NCBI GenBank assembly: GCA_001600455.1
Contig: BCKC01000001.1
Coordinates: forward strand, 7,075,418 to 7,139,417
Direction: 5' to 3'
Source of the DNA: Endocalyx cinctus
Taxonomy: Eukaryota; Ascomycota; Sordariomycetes; Amphisphaeriales; Apiosporaceae
DNA length: 64,000 nt
Shown: positions 1 to 10,704 of the stretch, piece by piece
Position numbering within the stretch: position 1 is the first letter of the stretch
Layout of the letters: the number at the start of each line of letters is the position of its first letter
Notes under the pieces: model-generated
Told to the model about the DNA's origin: nothing
Databases searched by the model: none
What the model saw: the letters and a program-made list of their open reading frames with translations, nothing else
Translations under genes and position numbers: made by a program

Positions 1-1666
1 GTACATAGTAAAGAAATTAAGCATTTACGTGTAGTAGCGATGTATTCTAATCTATAGGTATAGACTCTGCTATAACAGTCGCTGCCAGTATCTATTCAAC
101 ATTTCCTCTTTTTCAATTCAGACTCCTTGTCGATATCGGGGCCGGAACACCCGGTCCAAACGTCGAAATCAGGCTGGCTTATGTCGTAGCTACAAGCCAA
201 CTGGTACTTCCTGTAGCGTCATTCAGTGTGACTTTGAGAAGACAGTCGACCAAGGGGAGTTCGTCCAGGTCGGTTCACTTAACAAGCCTCCCCTCCCCGT
301 TGCTTAGCCCGCTGTCGAGGAATGTCACCTCTACTAGGCCCGGAGGAATCAAGTACTTCCAAGGTTCTCAGATCGACAGGAAACCAGCTCTCCCTCTTTC
401 TGCGGAGAAACGTACTGGTGTCTCCCGCTCAGGCAGTAGGTCTACCGCCTTTTAAATCCTGGTCTCGATCCGTCGGAAATTTATCCCTAGACGTCCAGAC
501 AACTGGCGTCATGTAATGGTACGGGAAACAAGTTCTATATTTTGCACCAGACGAGGTAAGAGATACATTCAGTCTCCGGATCTCGTGTCTCCGAAATCTG
601 AAGCTCGTTCCGATGCCAAGATAAGCACTGGGAGGAAGGTGTGCGAGGACCTGCGCGAGAAGGCCAGCTTTGAAGTTCTGGTCCGGGTATGCGGCTTTTC
701 CGTTGCTTCGGAGCAGGTAGATGAGACAATCGTAGCAGCGAAAGAGCTAGAAGGGTTTAACGTCTTAATTTCAACATGTAAACCATATTGATCGTGAGAT
801 AGTCCTTTCTACTGTAAGCTAAGTAAAACGATAGGAGCTTCAACTACATTATGTCACCGCGTTTACTGCGCGTGTCGGCCCAACGAACCAAGTCCACTAT
901 AACGTCCTTTCAGCAGCCCTTTCATCTCATATTCACTAATTACCTACACTACAAGAATATACTGAAAATAAGACCTGCGATTATCGAATGAACGAAGGAG
1001 AGGTTTCATAGGTAGGGCAAGGTCGAATCTCGTAATGTGTTCTCTACTTTGTACGCAAATCTTGAAATGATGAGAAGCATAAGTGTTGATAACGGTCCTG
1101 AATTATTGGCGGGGGGNATTACTACGAGTTCGTACCCACTAAAGAAGCTCATAAATTAGGTGCATATGGTCGTATTTTGGAGTTTAGGATCCCTTAATTA
1201 TGTTTATTGTCAACCTGTAAAATATCGATGATCTGTGGGAACACTAGGATCCATATCTAAATGAGTGTAGAACTTGATAGGATCGATTGTGAAGACCGTA
1301 GTTCTGAAACGAGGAGAAGTTGCTAGTTAACTAGAAACAGATCAGCGGATACACACTAACGCACGCAGGAACGCAGGCACGCAGGCACGGTAATACTATG
1401 AGGCAATTCCTCATTGAAGAGTATTCAGCCGATGCAGCAGTCGTATAGTTCATCGTATCTTCCTTTAACTCCACTATACGTAATATCTTTAGGCAACCAA
1501 ATAGCAAAGGCAGCAGAGTGCCTCATACTCTCCGATAGCTCACCAAAACACACCCCTTGTTTTTTACTCCTATTAATCTTTTTGATATCAGTCATTCCGC
1601 CCAGAAAATTGTCGCTTCGCAGATTGTTTATATTGCAGCAGTCAACAAAGAATAGTACAACTAATT
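1..1666. other. Intergenic region, no gene seen
   Basis: Several short open frames occur between 228 and 791 but none has recognisable protein features, and they overlap in conflicting frames. A short imperfect tandem repeat of the type acgcaggc lies near 1363-1388. One base near 1117, inside a G run, is undetermined. I see nothing else. Confidence 0.6.
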
Positions 1667-3547
1667 ATGCTATATCTTCATCAGCTACCACTGCTTGCCT
1701 TGGAGTTGATCTGTGAATCTCTAGACACGGGTAGTGTGCAGAACTTGGCATTGACCAATCGAGCTTGTAATTTTGCAGTATCGAGGCGTCGGTTTGACCG
1801 TATTCATTTGAGGCTCAAAGATGCAGAAAAATTGCGACGAGACCTGAAACGATGGGACTCAGTACTCTCATCTGATGCACGCATCAACTATGTGCGTCGT
1901 ATACAACTGACAGATATTTCATTGCCTGGCGAAGCTCAGGAAATGGAATATTGTCCGGACTTCGCAGATTCCGGTGACGAGTCAGATTTTGGAGACACGG
2001 GATGGAGCTTACGAACTCGGAAACCATATGCAAAATATCGCAATCAGAATTTGAATCTAGCCAACGAACAAGACTGGAAAAAGTCTTGGGATCAACTAGC
2101 AGAATTCATTGGTCGTCTTGCCAATCTTACGGACCTCTACTCGGCTGCACGCGCATTAGTATCCCCAATTGTGCTCTCCTCGCTCCACAAGTTTCATCCT
2201 CATTGCCGACTGCATATAGGATACTTCGAAATCTTTAGCGCCGGCGGTGAATTAATGAAAGATGATCAGCTCGCACTTCTGACTTCGCCTTGTTTGACCC
2301 GAATTCATTTTGACAATCAACTTGATGAAGAATTCAGTCAACATATGCTGATGCAAACTTTGGCTACACGAGCACCAAATCTAAAACACGTATCAATAAG
2401 CGCACACTGCTTTCTATCTTCAATAGTGGTTAATGGTACGGAACCGCAACAACCGCCCTTTTCCTTGGACTACTCAAAGCCTATAAAAAAGGCATCAATT
2501 GAAAGTCTAGCTATTCACTCAATGGTAATACACGGCTCGATACTTGACGATTGGAACCAATACACCAATCTTGAATTACTCCAGTCATTAACGCTAGATG
2601 TCTTCTCATCTCCGCATGGAATCACGACCTTGGTAAACTTAGCTCGCGAAGGAAAGTTCAAATCACTTCGACGTCTAGGGTTAGTTGTTGGACAGGCCAG
2701 GGACCATCTGGCCTTCGAAAAGGCAGTTGGTTTGTTTCTAGAAGCGCTCCCCGCTCAGTTAGAAGACATCAGTTTATCGAAGTTTCAAACCGATTGCCCA
2801 GTCGACTCTTTATTTTCCCGCCATGGGTCAACTCTGCGAAAAGTTCGTCTCGATACTTACCAGAATCGCAGATGGACGACTGCACCCAAATTCGTCATCT
2901 CAGAGAAACATATTCTTCAGATGATACAGAAGTGTCCTAACATTGAGGCCTTGGAAATTGTGATGGAGCGAAGTGAGGGCGATCATCGTGAAGTAGCCAT
3001 GTACCGCGCGCTTGGAAGGTTACCTAAGCTACGACGCTTGTCTCTTCTCATCGATCTATCACCTACATTTGTAGTAGACGAAAATCAGTTTGGGATAATT
3101 CGAATGCTGAGACAGAGCGGTCAACGAGGTTCTATGTCCGAGATCAAAGCCGGTAAAAAGATTCTTCGCAAGACACTCATTAACGCAGCTATCGATTCTG
3201 ATTTGGCCGCTTCTATCCTTGAAGCTATATCATCACCTTCACTAGAGTGGTTGAAGATTGACTTTTGCAAATCCGACTCTTTTCATAACTGTACGAACGC
3301 TGATGTAATACAATGGGTCGGCCGAAGCTGGTTATGTGAAAAGAAGAGGTCCATCGATCATTGTGAAGGACGAATTGATATCCGAGAAATTAAGAAATCA
3401 TTCAGGCTTGACGCTAAAGCTGACTTGAGTTTAAAGGAAAAGGGGGTACCCCAGATTTTGATATCAATGTGGAAGAGCATCTGGCCAAAGAAACCGAAGG
3501 GGGCAGATGACGATTGGTACAGTTATCCACTTTCGTCTAATGAATAG
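1667..3547 (+). CDS. F-box-like domain protein, hypothetical
   Basis: This is an uninterrupted 626-residue frame starting at an ATG. Residues 5-45 read like a fungal F-box: LPLLALELICESLD, followed by a segment with LTNRACNFAVSRRRFDRIHL, the usual helix pattern before a long C-terminal region. The rest has loosely spaced leucine-rich segments (for example NLTDLYSA and PNIEALEIVMER), as in many fungal F-box proteins that present substrates to SCF ubiquitin ligases. There is no signal peptide or membrane segment. The substrate cannot be inferred. An acidic patch at about residues 90-115 (FADSGDESDFGDTG) looks disordered. No intron is needed. The C-terminus runs to within 40 bases of the convergent rhodopsin-like remnant. 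The F-box call is by pattern only, so the family is moderately sure and the function unknown. Confidence 0.75.
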   Translation: MLYLHQLPLLALELICESLDTGSVQNLALTNRACNFAVSRRRFDRIHLRLKDAEKLRRDLKRWDSVLSSDARINYVRRIQLTDISLPGEAQEMEYCPDFADSGDESDFGDTGWSLRTRKPYAKYRNQNLNLANEQDWKKSWDQLAEFIGRLANLTDLYSAARALVSPIVLSSLHKFHPHCRLHIGYFEIFSAGGELMKDDQLALLTSPCLTRIHFDNQLDEEFSQHMLMQTLATRAPNLKHVSISAHCFLSSIVVNGTEPQQPPFSLDYSKPIKKASIESLAIHSMVIHGSILDDWNQYTNLELLQSLTLDVFSSPHGITTLVNLAREGKFKSLRRLGLVVGQARDHLAFEKAVGLFLEALPAQLEDISLSKFQTDCPVDSLFSRHGSTLRKVRLDTYQNRRWTTAPKFVISEKHILQMIQKCPNIEALEIVMERSEGDHREVAMYRALGRLPKLRRLSLLIDLSPTFVVDENQFGIIRMLRQSGQRGSMSEIKAGKKILRKTLINAAIDSDLAASILEAISSPSLEWLKIDFCKSDSFHNCTNADVIQWVGRSWLCEKKRSIDHCEGRIDIREIKKSFRLDAKADLSLKEKGVPQILISMWKSIWPKKPKGADDDWYSYPLSSNE

Positions 3548-3583
3548 TCGTAGGCGACAGACAGCCCAATATTAAAAGGAAAA

Positions 3584-3829
3584 CTACGAGAATACACGGG
3601 GAAAGTTCCAAGCTGGTCTATGGTCTGTTATAACCATAGTCCAATCATCCCAACCTATCTTCTTGAAGATGGCAGCGCGAGCGTACATGCGCATAGCTAA
3701 TAACGAACTCCCAGTCAAGCCTAAAGTCCAGGCCGTTGCGATGAGACCCGTCCCTCGATTGCTATCGGGAGGGTAAGGAACTCTTAACGGATCCATGACA
3801 GAAACACTTATGAAGAAGCGACATACCAC
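3584..3829 (-). pseudogene. Remnant of a fungal rhodopsin-like membrane protein (5' part only)
   Basis: From the ATG at 3796 the frame encodes an extracellular N-terminus, one hydrophobic helix (TAWTLGLTGSSLLAMRMYAR) and the motif KKIGWDDWTMVIT. This is the conserved start of the fungal integral-membrane rhodopsin domain, in which a tyrosine-arginine segment precedes a DDW motif and the next helix. Full members have seven helices and about 350 residues. Here similarity stops after the DDW motif, and only about 60 residues remain before the stop. No continuation is visible, because the F-box gene ends 37 bases further on. I read it as a truncated gene, although a first exon followed by an undetected one cannot be fully excluded. 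Confidence 0.6.
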
Positions 3830-5174
3830 AAGTTCAAATAATTGATTAACCGTTGGGGAGAGTCTTAGGGCTCGAGACAGCTTAGTAAGTTTGTACGGTT
3901 AATAGATGAATTGTATCTGTAAATAGCTTCAAACTGTAGAGGTAAATGGAATGAGGTGAGAAATATCACTCGATACAGATTGTTGTGCTGATGTGTTACT
4001 TTTGTTTCTATGGCTAGCTTGATAAATATGCGCGTTACTTCTCTGCCCCTTCATTCATCGTCGGTACCTCGGCCTAAATAACGACAACCCCGAGTGATAA
4101 TGTAACATTTATTGTGTAGTACTATAACGCCAAAACTTATCTAGAATATAAGTATCATCAAAAAGGGTGTGTTACAAATTAGACAATGTGGTAGGATATA
4201 TACTGGGGGCCGGCTCCTGGATGCTACTATCTCATCTTTAGATAATCTCGGATCCCAAAATGACATGACTCCTACAGCTGTTCAAATATTCGGTATTGTT
4301 GGCGTCGGGTTGATAAGCTGGTACGATTACCATGGGTTATGCATGTATGCATGTTCAAACCAACTGTTACCATCAGCGATAGGTTGGGGATCTTTGGGGG
4401 CGAGGATCGAACTAACAAGGCAGCAAATTCCTGCACAACTTCCCAACATAGATTATAATCGACTCGTACGAGTTCAGTTTAGCTTATTCCCCCCTCCCTC
4501 TTCCCTCCTCCACCTCTTGTTTTTTTTGTTCCCTTGGAGAAAGGTAGCGATGCAAAATTGGTACTTTACTTAGTAAATATGACTGTAAGCCCAAATGAAT
4601 AGATACATTCGCCACTATAACCCTCTTCTAAAAGTAGAAGGTGCCGTCTTGAGGATTCTTGAAATCAATAAACCTTACCTGTAAGCTAGTTCGAATCTGT
4701 GAGTAGCGGTGCCTCACGCGTCATCTTATTATTTGCAAGCATGCTTCCCCACACGCACTCGTATAGTTATCTGTGGAGGTGGATGAAACGGTTTGTATTT
4801 GAGCTTTACGAAAGCCAACCATAACCCTAGTCTCACGGCCGCTTCCCTCTATTACTGGCCGGGTAAGAACTCAGCCATATCTGCGAGCGGAGCTAGGAAA
4901 TGATGGGAAGCTGTAGAATCAAAATGCTCGTTTCAATCTCACATATTTACATCGTTTAATCAATAGTGAGATTAGTGAGAAGGACACAAATGTGAAATAA
5001 TTGCCACTACTTCACGAGTAAGCTTTCTAGCCTCGCGAGAGTATGGGGGACACAACTGCGGGCCCTAGAGAAAACTAAGGCAAATACAAACTAATGACCG
5101 TATGATTTTCAACACAATAACCTATTCGTATGCTCCCCTGACTTTCACTACTTATGACGGATGTGTTGAATGGT
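3830..5174. other. Intergenic region, no gene seen
   Basis: AT-rich DNA. The 134-codon frame at 4169-4573 starts at GTG, has a skewed composition and crosses a T-rich tract, so I do not call it. The tRNA-like words around 4400 and 4690 do not fold into a T arm. Confidence 0.55.
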
Positions 5175-6942
5175 TTAGTCTTTTAGCACAGCTTCAACCA
5201 ATCCTTCAATCTCAGCCCCGATTGACCAAAACTTGACAACCTTGAGCCCAGCCTCATCCAGCAACTTGCTGAACTGAGCTTCCGTCCTTTCCATTCCATT
5301 AAGAAGTGCTAAATTACGTAAAATATACCGGTTACTACTAATGCAAAATAGGGAAGGGTGCAAATAGTAAGCAAACTTACCCATCATGTTGATATCTAGC
5401 AGCGCCGGATATAGCGGCGTATTGCTGGCAGGCAATATAAACTCTGACATAAGTAACTTCGAATATCTTGGTGTCATGGCTTCTGCTGTCCTCTTTAAAA
5501 TCTTGATGCAGTCGGCATCGGGCCAGTCGTGAAAGATCGAGCGAAAGTAGTAGCATCTCGCCCCTGTTATCCTTCAAGTTAGCTGTCCGGTGCTTTTCCC
5601 TGAAGGCAAACTCACTGGGTAATACAAACCTTTAATAGGCTGAGGTTCGAAGAAATCATGTGCTTGACGCTCAATTTTGGCTGGAAGCTCCACGATGCTG
5701 TCAAGAACCGGAGGCAAATCCTGCAAAACAAGCCTTCCGGGTGCGTTCGGGTAACGCTTATGAAATTCCGTAATATCGTGGCCTTCACCACCGGCAATGT
5801 CAATCAGTAAAGTACTAATAGACTCTGTTTCGGCGCCTCGAAGAAGGATCTCATCAATATCGAAGAAGTCGAACCATTGTTTCCGGTCGGCACGTTGACC
5901 CGTCATCTATATTATGACCTATTAAGATTTCATTCTCGCTTTTGAGGTAATTATATAATAGTCCAAGAGTTCAATTCTCGACACATCAAATAGAATGTAG
6001 CAAAGCCTATACTTACTACCCGGGTGGTTAGCGTTCATCTATTATATCTGAATCAGTGGTACTCACCGAAGGCATTGAAATTGACCATCATTGGAGCATC
6101 CTTAATCAGCCATGGAAACATGTTATCTTGCGTGCTATGAGCGTCTTGGAAAGGGCCTGGAGCACCTTCGACGTGCTTGAAGCCTGTTCTGTCGAGGTAA
6201 AAGGGCATATTGGCGAGAGATCGCGTTGCCGCAGAGAACCTATCTAAGGTGAGCGTGTGTCGCAAGTTCGAGTAAAGAAGTCTTACATGAATTAATACCC
6301 TCCTAGCAAAGCACGGTCTACCAAAATCTTGGTTATGGGAGTAGCGACATATTGCTCCGGGTTGGTTTCTTTGACGATACCCTGAGCGTTGAGGGGTCTC
6401 AGAAGGCGAACTATGTATCCTTAGTAACGGAGAAGCCTAACTTGATACAGATAGCACGTTACCTATCAAAAGCTTGTCAGCCCCCGAAGCCGCAGCTAGC
6501 TGCTCGGCTGTCAATGGAGACTCCGACTTGGCAATCTCTTGAATAACGCCCGCTTTGATCAGCTACAAAGCAAATCTATTTAGCAAAATTGACCGATGAC
6601 AACGACGGCTAATATATCTCAAACTGGATATATGAAGAGTATGGGACGAGGGAATCATTCTCAATTTTTACATTAGTACTTACCGTCATAAGAGCTGCCG
6701 GCGCATGGGGCTACACACTATTTATCAGTCAACTGCTTATGGCACAGGTGGATATAGCTGTAAAGTTAACTAAAACTTACCGACATGATCATTTTCCACA
6801 CAGTGTCCAATGGATTTTCGAGCATGGATATGGCCTTTTGCGCAGTACTTAGTAGTTCTTTGCGAGCATTTCCGTCATTGCTGTCAAGCACGCCTTGGAC
6901 AGCAGCGATGAAGTCGGAAGAAGATTGTTCTGGGGTGGCCAT
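5175..6942 (-). CDS. SAM-dependent O-methyltransferase (possibly disabled)
   Basis: A multi-exon gene starting at the ATG at 6942. Exons by splice motif: 6942-6781, a 27-base micro-exon 6710-6684, 6562-6463, 6410-6299, 6239-6067, then from 5906 on. The N-terminal part is the dimerisation/winged-helix region (LTAEQLAAASGADKLLI, VRLLRPLNAQGIVKE). The SAM-binding core shows LLIDIAGGEGHDITEFHKR, then GARCYYFRSIFHDWPDADC with the HDW catalytic-site signature of plant-type O-methyltransferases. The C-terminus has the usual TEAQFSKLLDEAGLKVVKFW. Such enzymes methylate phenolic hydroxyls, often in secondary metabolism. All introns splice in phase except the one between 6067 and 5906: canonical GT-AG joining shifts the frame by one base, just where family conservation expects FNAF followed by MTGQR. 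An A18 tract lies seven bases upstream of the start codon on the coding strand. Confidence 0.8.
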
Positions 6943-7801
6943 GGAAAGCTTTTTTTTTTTTTTTTTTGACTTGAATTCTTTATTTCAGCTGATAGACTAT
7001 ATGGTTTGATGAAAAGAAAAGTCAAACTTGAAAGAAGGGAAGAAAATGGAAGACATGTGTGAACACGGAATTTTAATACGCATTGGAGGCTTCGTTGGTA
7101 GCTGCGAGGCTCCTCTTGTGACCGCTGCCCACAGGTATCTCGGTCCCGAGTTTATTGCTTGGTCTGGGAATCGATGAACATCATGGGGAGGTAATATTAT
7201 GCATAAGAACGTAAATAAATAACAAGAAGTGCCATTTTCCTAAGCTATTGTACTCTGCATCTTACAGATTCAAGCGGTTTAATTTCTGTTACCTAGTATG
7301 CATGTAAGGCTGTAATGCAACATGAAGCCAACTGCAGATATAACTACGCATTGGTCGCCTAACATAGCCCCTAGTGGAAAAATAAGCAGTTTGTGCCTGT
7401 TGTTACTTATATTTTCCTAGATGATTGGCAAACTGTTTTAATTAGGGATAATCTACCTATTATTCACTTACAATGTGCCTACTGAAGTTTTTTTTTTTTT
7501 TTTTTTTGATACCACGGTAGTTGCTCCGAGTCATCGAGCGTAGGTTGAAGAAAAGTAGGGAGCATCAAACAGGCTCCTCAGTACAGGTGTATTAAATTGC
7601 CAAGGTATATGAATCCAGGACCTATGGGGTATTCAAAATAAAGAAAGCGTAGGGTGCGAAAGTATTTGACGAGAATATTTATCCCCCCTCTTCAGATGCA
7701 TATTAAACCATATAATAAATAGATACCTAACCGGTTACTCCAGAGGCTGTTCAATGTGGAAATTGACAGTCATTCGCTGTTAGTTCACTTCAGACTTCAC
7801 G
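6943..7801. other. Intergenic region with T tracts
   Basis: Contains an 18-base T run at 6950-6967 and a 20-base T run at 7488-7507. No gene is visible. The region lies between the methyltransferase start and the laccase remnant, which point away from each other. Confidence 0.6.
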
Positions 7802-8830
7802 ATGTTGAGTGTAAACGTACCCTTCAAACTCATATCCATATGGGTCATAATTCTCACATGGGCTTCCATCACTTCTGCAGATGAATGTTAGTTAGAATAT
7901 TATGAATTAAGCTATAATTAGTTACTTTCTTCACTAATCAATGTTGACAGGGCCATCTAACCATCATTTCAACCCACTTGTGAGTCTACCGTTTTTTTTT
8001 TTTTCGTTATATTCTGCCATCACAGAAACTAATTTGGAGCTTGTACCCTTGGCCAAAGGCTATAGAGCGCTCATCGAGCACGAGACCTCGACAGATGAAA
8101 AGACAAAAAATTCCTGATACGGGTGTTACTTGATACTATAACTTCACCCTCTATAGAGTGCTAAAACGTCCAGACGGCATTGAAAAAAGCATGATACTAG
8201 TCAACGGTGAATTCGCAGGCCCCCTCGTAGAGGCACAGTGGGGTGATATGGTCGAAGTTACAGTTCAAAATCGAAGCGAAAATCCAAGAGAAGGGACAGC
8301 CATTCATTGGCATGGTATGACGGAGTCCCGTCGATTCAGCAGTGCCCAATAGCACCTGGAGAAACTTTTGTGTATAGATTCAAAGCCGAGGAGTACGGCA
8401 CAAGTTGATGACATGCTCATTACTCCGCTCAGTACATCGATGGTGCATTCGGGCCAATGAGAATTCATGGGTAAGTCTTTTACTTATCAATAAAATTTAA
8501 CAATTTCTATACTAGCTTACAAGTTTGTCATTTTCAGGCCTAAATTTGAAGATGATGTTGATCTTGGGCCAATCCTCCTGATATTTGCGATGATGAAAAT
8601 CTTGTCCGCGATTTCACAGCTAATATATTATTCTCTAGACTGATTATATGCATACCGAATACTTCAGCTACTTATTAGGCCTCTATCAAATCCCCCTTGA
8701 CTTTATTCCGTTAGACAACAATCTTATCAATGGCCAAATGCTGTTCGATTACAGTCTAATATATGATTATAGCTGCAATAGTGACGGTGCTTATAGAGCC
8801 ATCTCCAGATTCCAAATCGGTAAAGAGTAG
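7802..8830 (+). pseudogene. Decayed laccase (multicopper oxidase) gene, 5' third only
   Basis: The best preserved part (8158-8320) encodes RPDGIEKSMILVNGEFAGP, then [12 protein letters not shown] and GTAIHWHGM, the first copper-binding block of ascomycete laccases. Further laccase sequence follows in another frame: [27 protein letters not shown], two TGA stops, then HAHYSAQYIDGAFGPM. A later piece near 8700 resembles the NNLINGQMLFD region. Upstream, PDTGVT, a TGA, then YYNFTL also fits laccases. A signal-peptide-like ATG frame at 7802 may be the original first exon (less sure). Lesions seen: a deletion after HWHGM, a frameshift near 8106, and TGA stops at 8128-8138 and 8405-8412. Laccases have about 550-600 residues and four copper sites. 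Only roughly the first 200 residues are left and the downstream copper sites are missing, so no active enzyme is expected. Confidence 0.85.
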
Positions 8831-9147
8831 TTTGTGGGGTTCAAAGCTTTTTCTTTTTAATACCATTGTACTATTAACTCTTCCCTTCCTAAACTCCAGA
8901 GGTACCTTTTAATTCTACAGTTCTTGAACTCAAGTAAAATACCTAGTCTGTCTGTTTCTTTACGCAAGTTATTTATTACCTTACTGATTCTTAACTATAA
9001 AATAGTTTCCTAACCGGCAATCGCATATCTAAACTACGTACCATTTACAGTCTGCCTTCGCAGAACGAAAGTGGTTTAAAAAGCTTCTCTCTAACATTAA
9101 ATATGCAGAAATATTCATTTAGTTGTATATCAAGCATGACCAGTGCT
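8831..9147. other. Intergenic region, no gene seen
   Basis: AT-rich DNA between the laccase remnant and the 3' end of the convergent UNC93-like gene. Nothing recognisable. Confidence 0.6.
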
Positions 9148-10704
9148 CTATTTGGTGTCCATTTCCAGGGAATTCTGACTGGCCTCGACTTCTGCACCCG
9201 TATGCTCCGATACGGTCCACGTAGTGGGCAGGGCGACCAATAGTGAACCGATGTACAAACCCCAATTCATTGCCAACAGGCTGGTGGGACTAGCCCCTAC
9301 TGCGTCGATCCTCCACGCCATCGCACCACCTACCGCTTGGATCGTCTTGTATGCACCCACTAAAATGGCCGCGCGACTGGCGGAGTTGGATTCGGTACCT
9401 ATGAGCCAATAGCAGAAACCCTGCCAAAGGGCATCGTAGGCGCCGTAGAATATGTATAGGAAGATGGGACCAGTGCTAAGCGAGCTTTGAGTATAATCTA
9501 TATCTTGTTTGAGGCCGTGAGCTAATCGCTGATTCTGCCACTTTTGGAATGCGAATCCGCCACCCCAGATAGCCATGCCGCTGACGAATAGTACTGCCCA
9601 CCCGAGTCGAGCGCGCATTGGTCGGCTGAGACTCGGAATATCGAGAAGGCCGCCAATTGCGAACCCGCCAAGCATCTGGGCGATCCAATATAAAGCGCCA
9701 TTGAGACTACGAGTGCGGATGTTGAACGTGAGTCCGTTTACGTCGTTTTGCTGGTAGCTGTAGGCGACGTTGGCGCAGTAGAAGAGCGGTAGCATACCTA
9801 ACACACGCCATTTTGCCAGAGTCTGTACAGCCATCATGACAGTTTCCTTAACGGTTCTTTTCTCCGTATCTACAGTGGCACGGAGCTGTTGAAGTCGAAC
9901 TTGCGTCGGATCTGCAATAAATACGCCTAGAACCCATCCAAAGATCATGATGACCATAAGAGCGATATACGTGCTATCGCTGACGGTACCGCTTTGGCTG
10001 TGATAATTGAGTCCGAAGGATGCCAGGGAACCCACACCGCCGTCGAGATTGAAAATCACCCAAAAGACGGCGATCGCTCTACCTTTTTGAAATTCGTCCA
10101 CGTAGGTCGTCATAATCGCGCCCTGTACAATCCATAGGAAGGAGGCTCCGATACCCAAAATAGCACCTGACACGATAACGAAAGTGCCATTCTGGTGATC
10201 TGGGTCGTGGATTAGCTTGTGGTCTCGTCTTACAAATAAAGCCGAGAAATGGGGATAGGTTTAAGCTCTTACGGTTAAAGTTGAGTAAGCTGCCGCTATA
10301 AAGTGCATAGGTCCACCCGCCGATGAGAAAACAGGTCCGAGGACCGAGATAGGCGAAAATAGGTCCAACTATGAATAAAGCCGTGGCAGCGGTGGCCGAC
10401 AACAGAGCAACATTGGCGTTCGCCGCGACCGTTGAGTTAATTTGTCCCGAGCCGCCTAAGCCTGTGAGGGCATTATACATCTAGAGTGAGTGTAAGTAAG
10501 CTTTTTATCTCATTAGAGGCTGGAGTATAGAATACATACTCCAGGTAGACTGAAACAGATAACGCTGATTAGAAGTATCTGAGTCCATGGGTGTGAATGT
10601 AGCCGACGGACACGGGAAATTGACTGGGGCTGGTTTTCTTCTATTCCGGAGAAAGTGTGCTCGCCAGAAATCGTCATTTCAAGAACCTGTTTATTGTCCG
10701 CCAT
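9148..10704 (-). CDS. UNC93-like MFS membrane protein
   Basis: Three exons, 10704-10540, 10480-10273 and 10223-9148, join in phase to give about 482 residues. After a cytosolic N-terminus the protein reads QILLISVICFSLPG, then MYNALTGLGGSGQ across the first splice site. That PG-MYNALTGLGG signature is typical of fungal UNC93-like proteins. About eleven or twelve hydrophobic helices follow (for example VALLSATAATALFIVGPIFAYLG, GAILGIGASFLWIVQGAIM, STYIALMVIMIFGWVLGVFI), with a cytosolic loop near the middle (DPTQVRLQQLRATVDTEKR). Fungal family members are uncharacterised; animal UNC93 proteins are potassium-channel regulators or trafficking factors, so transport should not be assumed. First exon boundary: GTATGT donor; second: GTAAGA donor. 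The gene ends 318 bases from the laccase remnant. Confidence 0.88.

Noticed and set aside
228..791. Overlapping short ORFs at the left edge
   Set aside because: They conflict in frame, are serine/arginine-rich without domain features, and have no splice signals or similarity that I recognise.
4169..4573. 134-codon plus-strand ORF
   Set aside because: It starts with GTG, contains a run coded by a CT/T tract and lacks recognisable family features.
4390..4710. tRNA-like words (gatcgaac, gttcgaatc)
   Set aside because: The flanking bases do not pair to form a T stem and no A box is found at the right distance.
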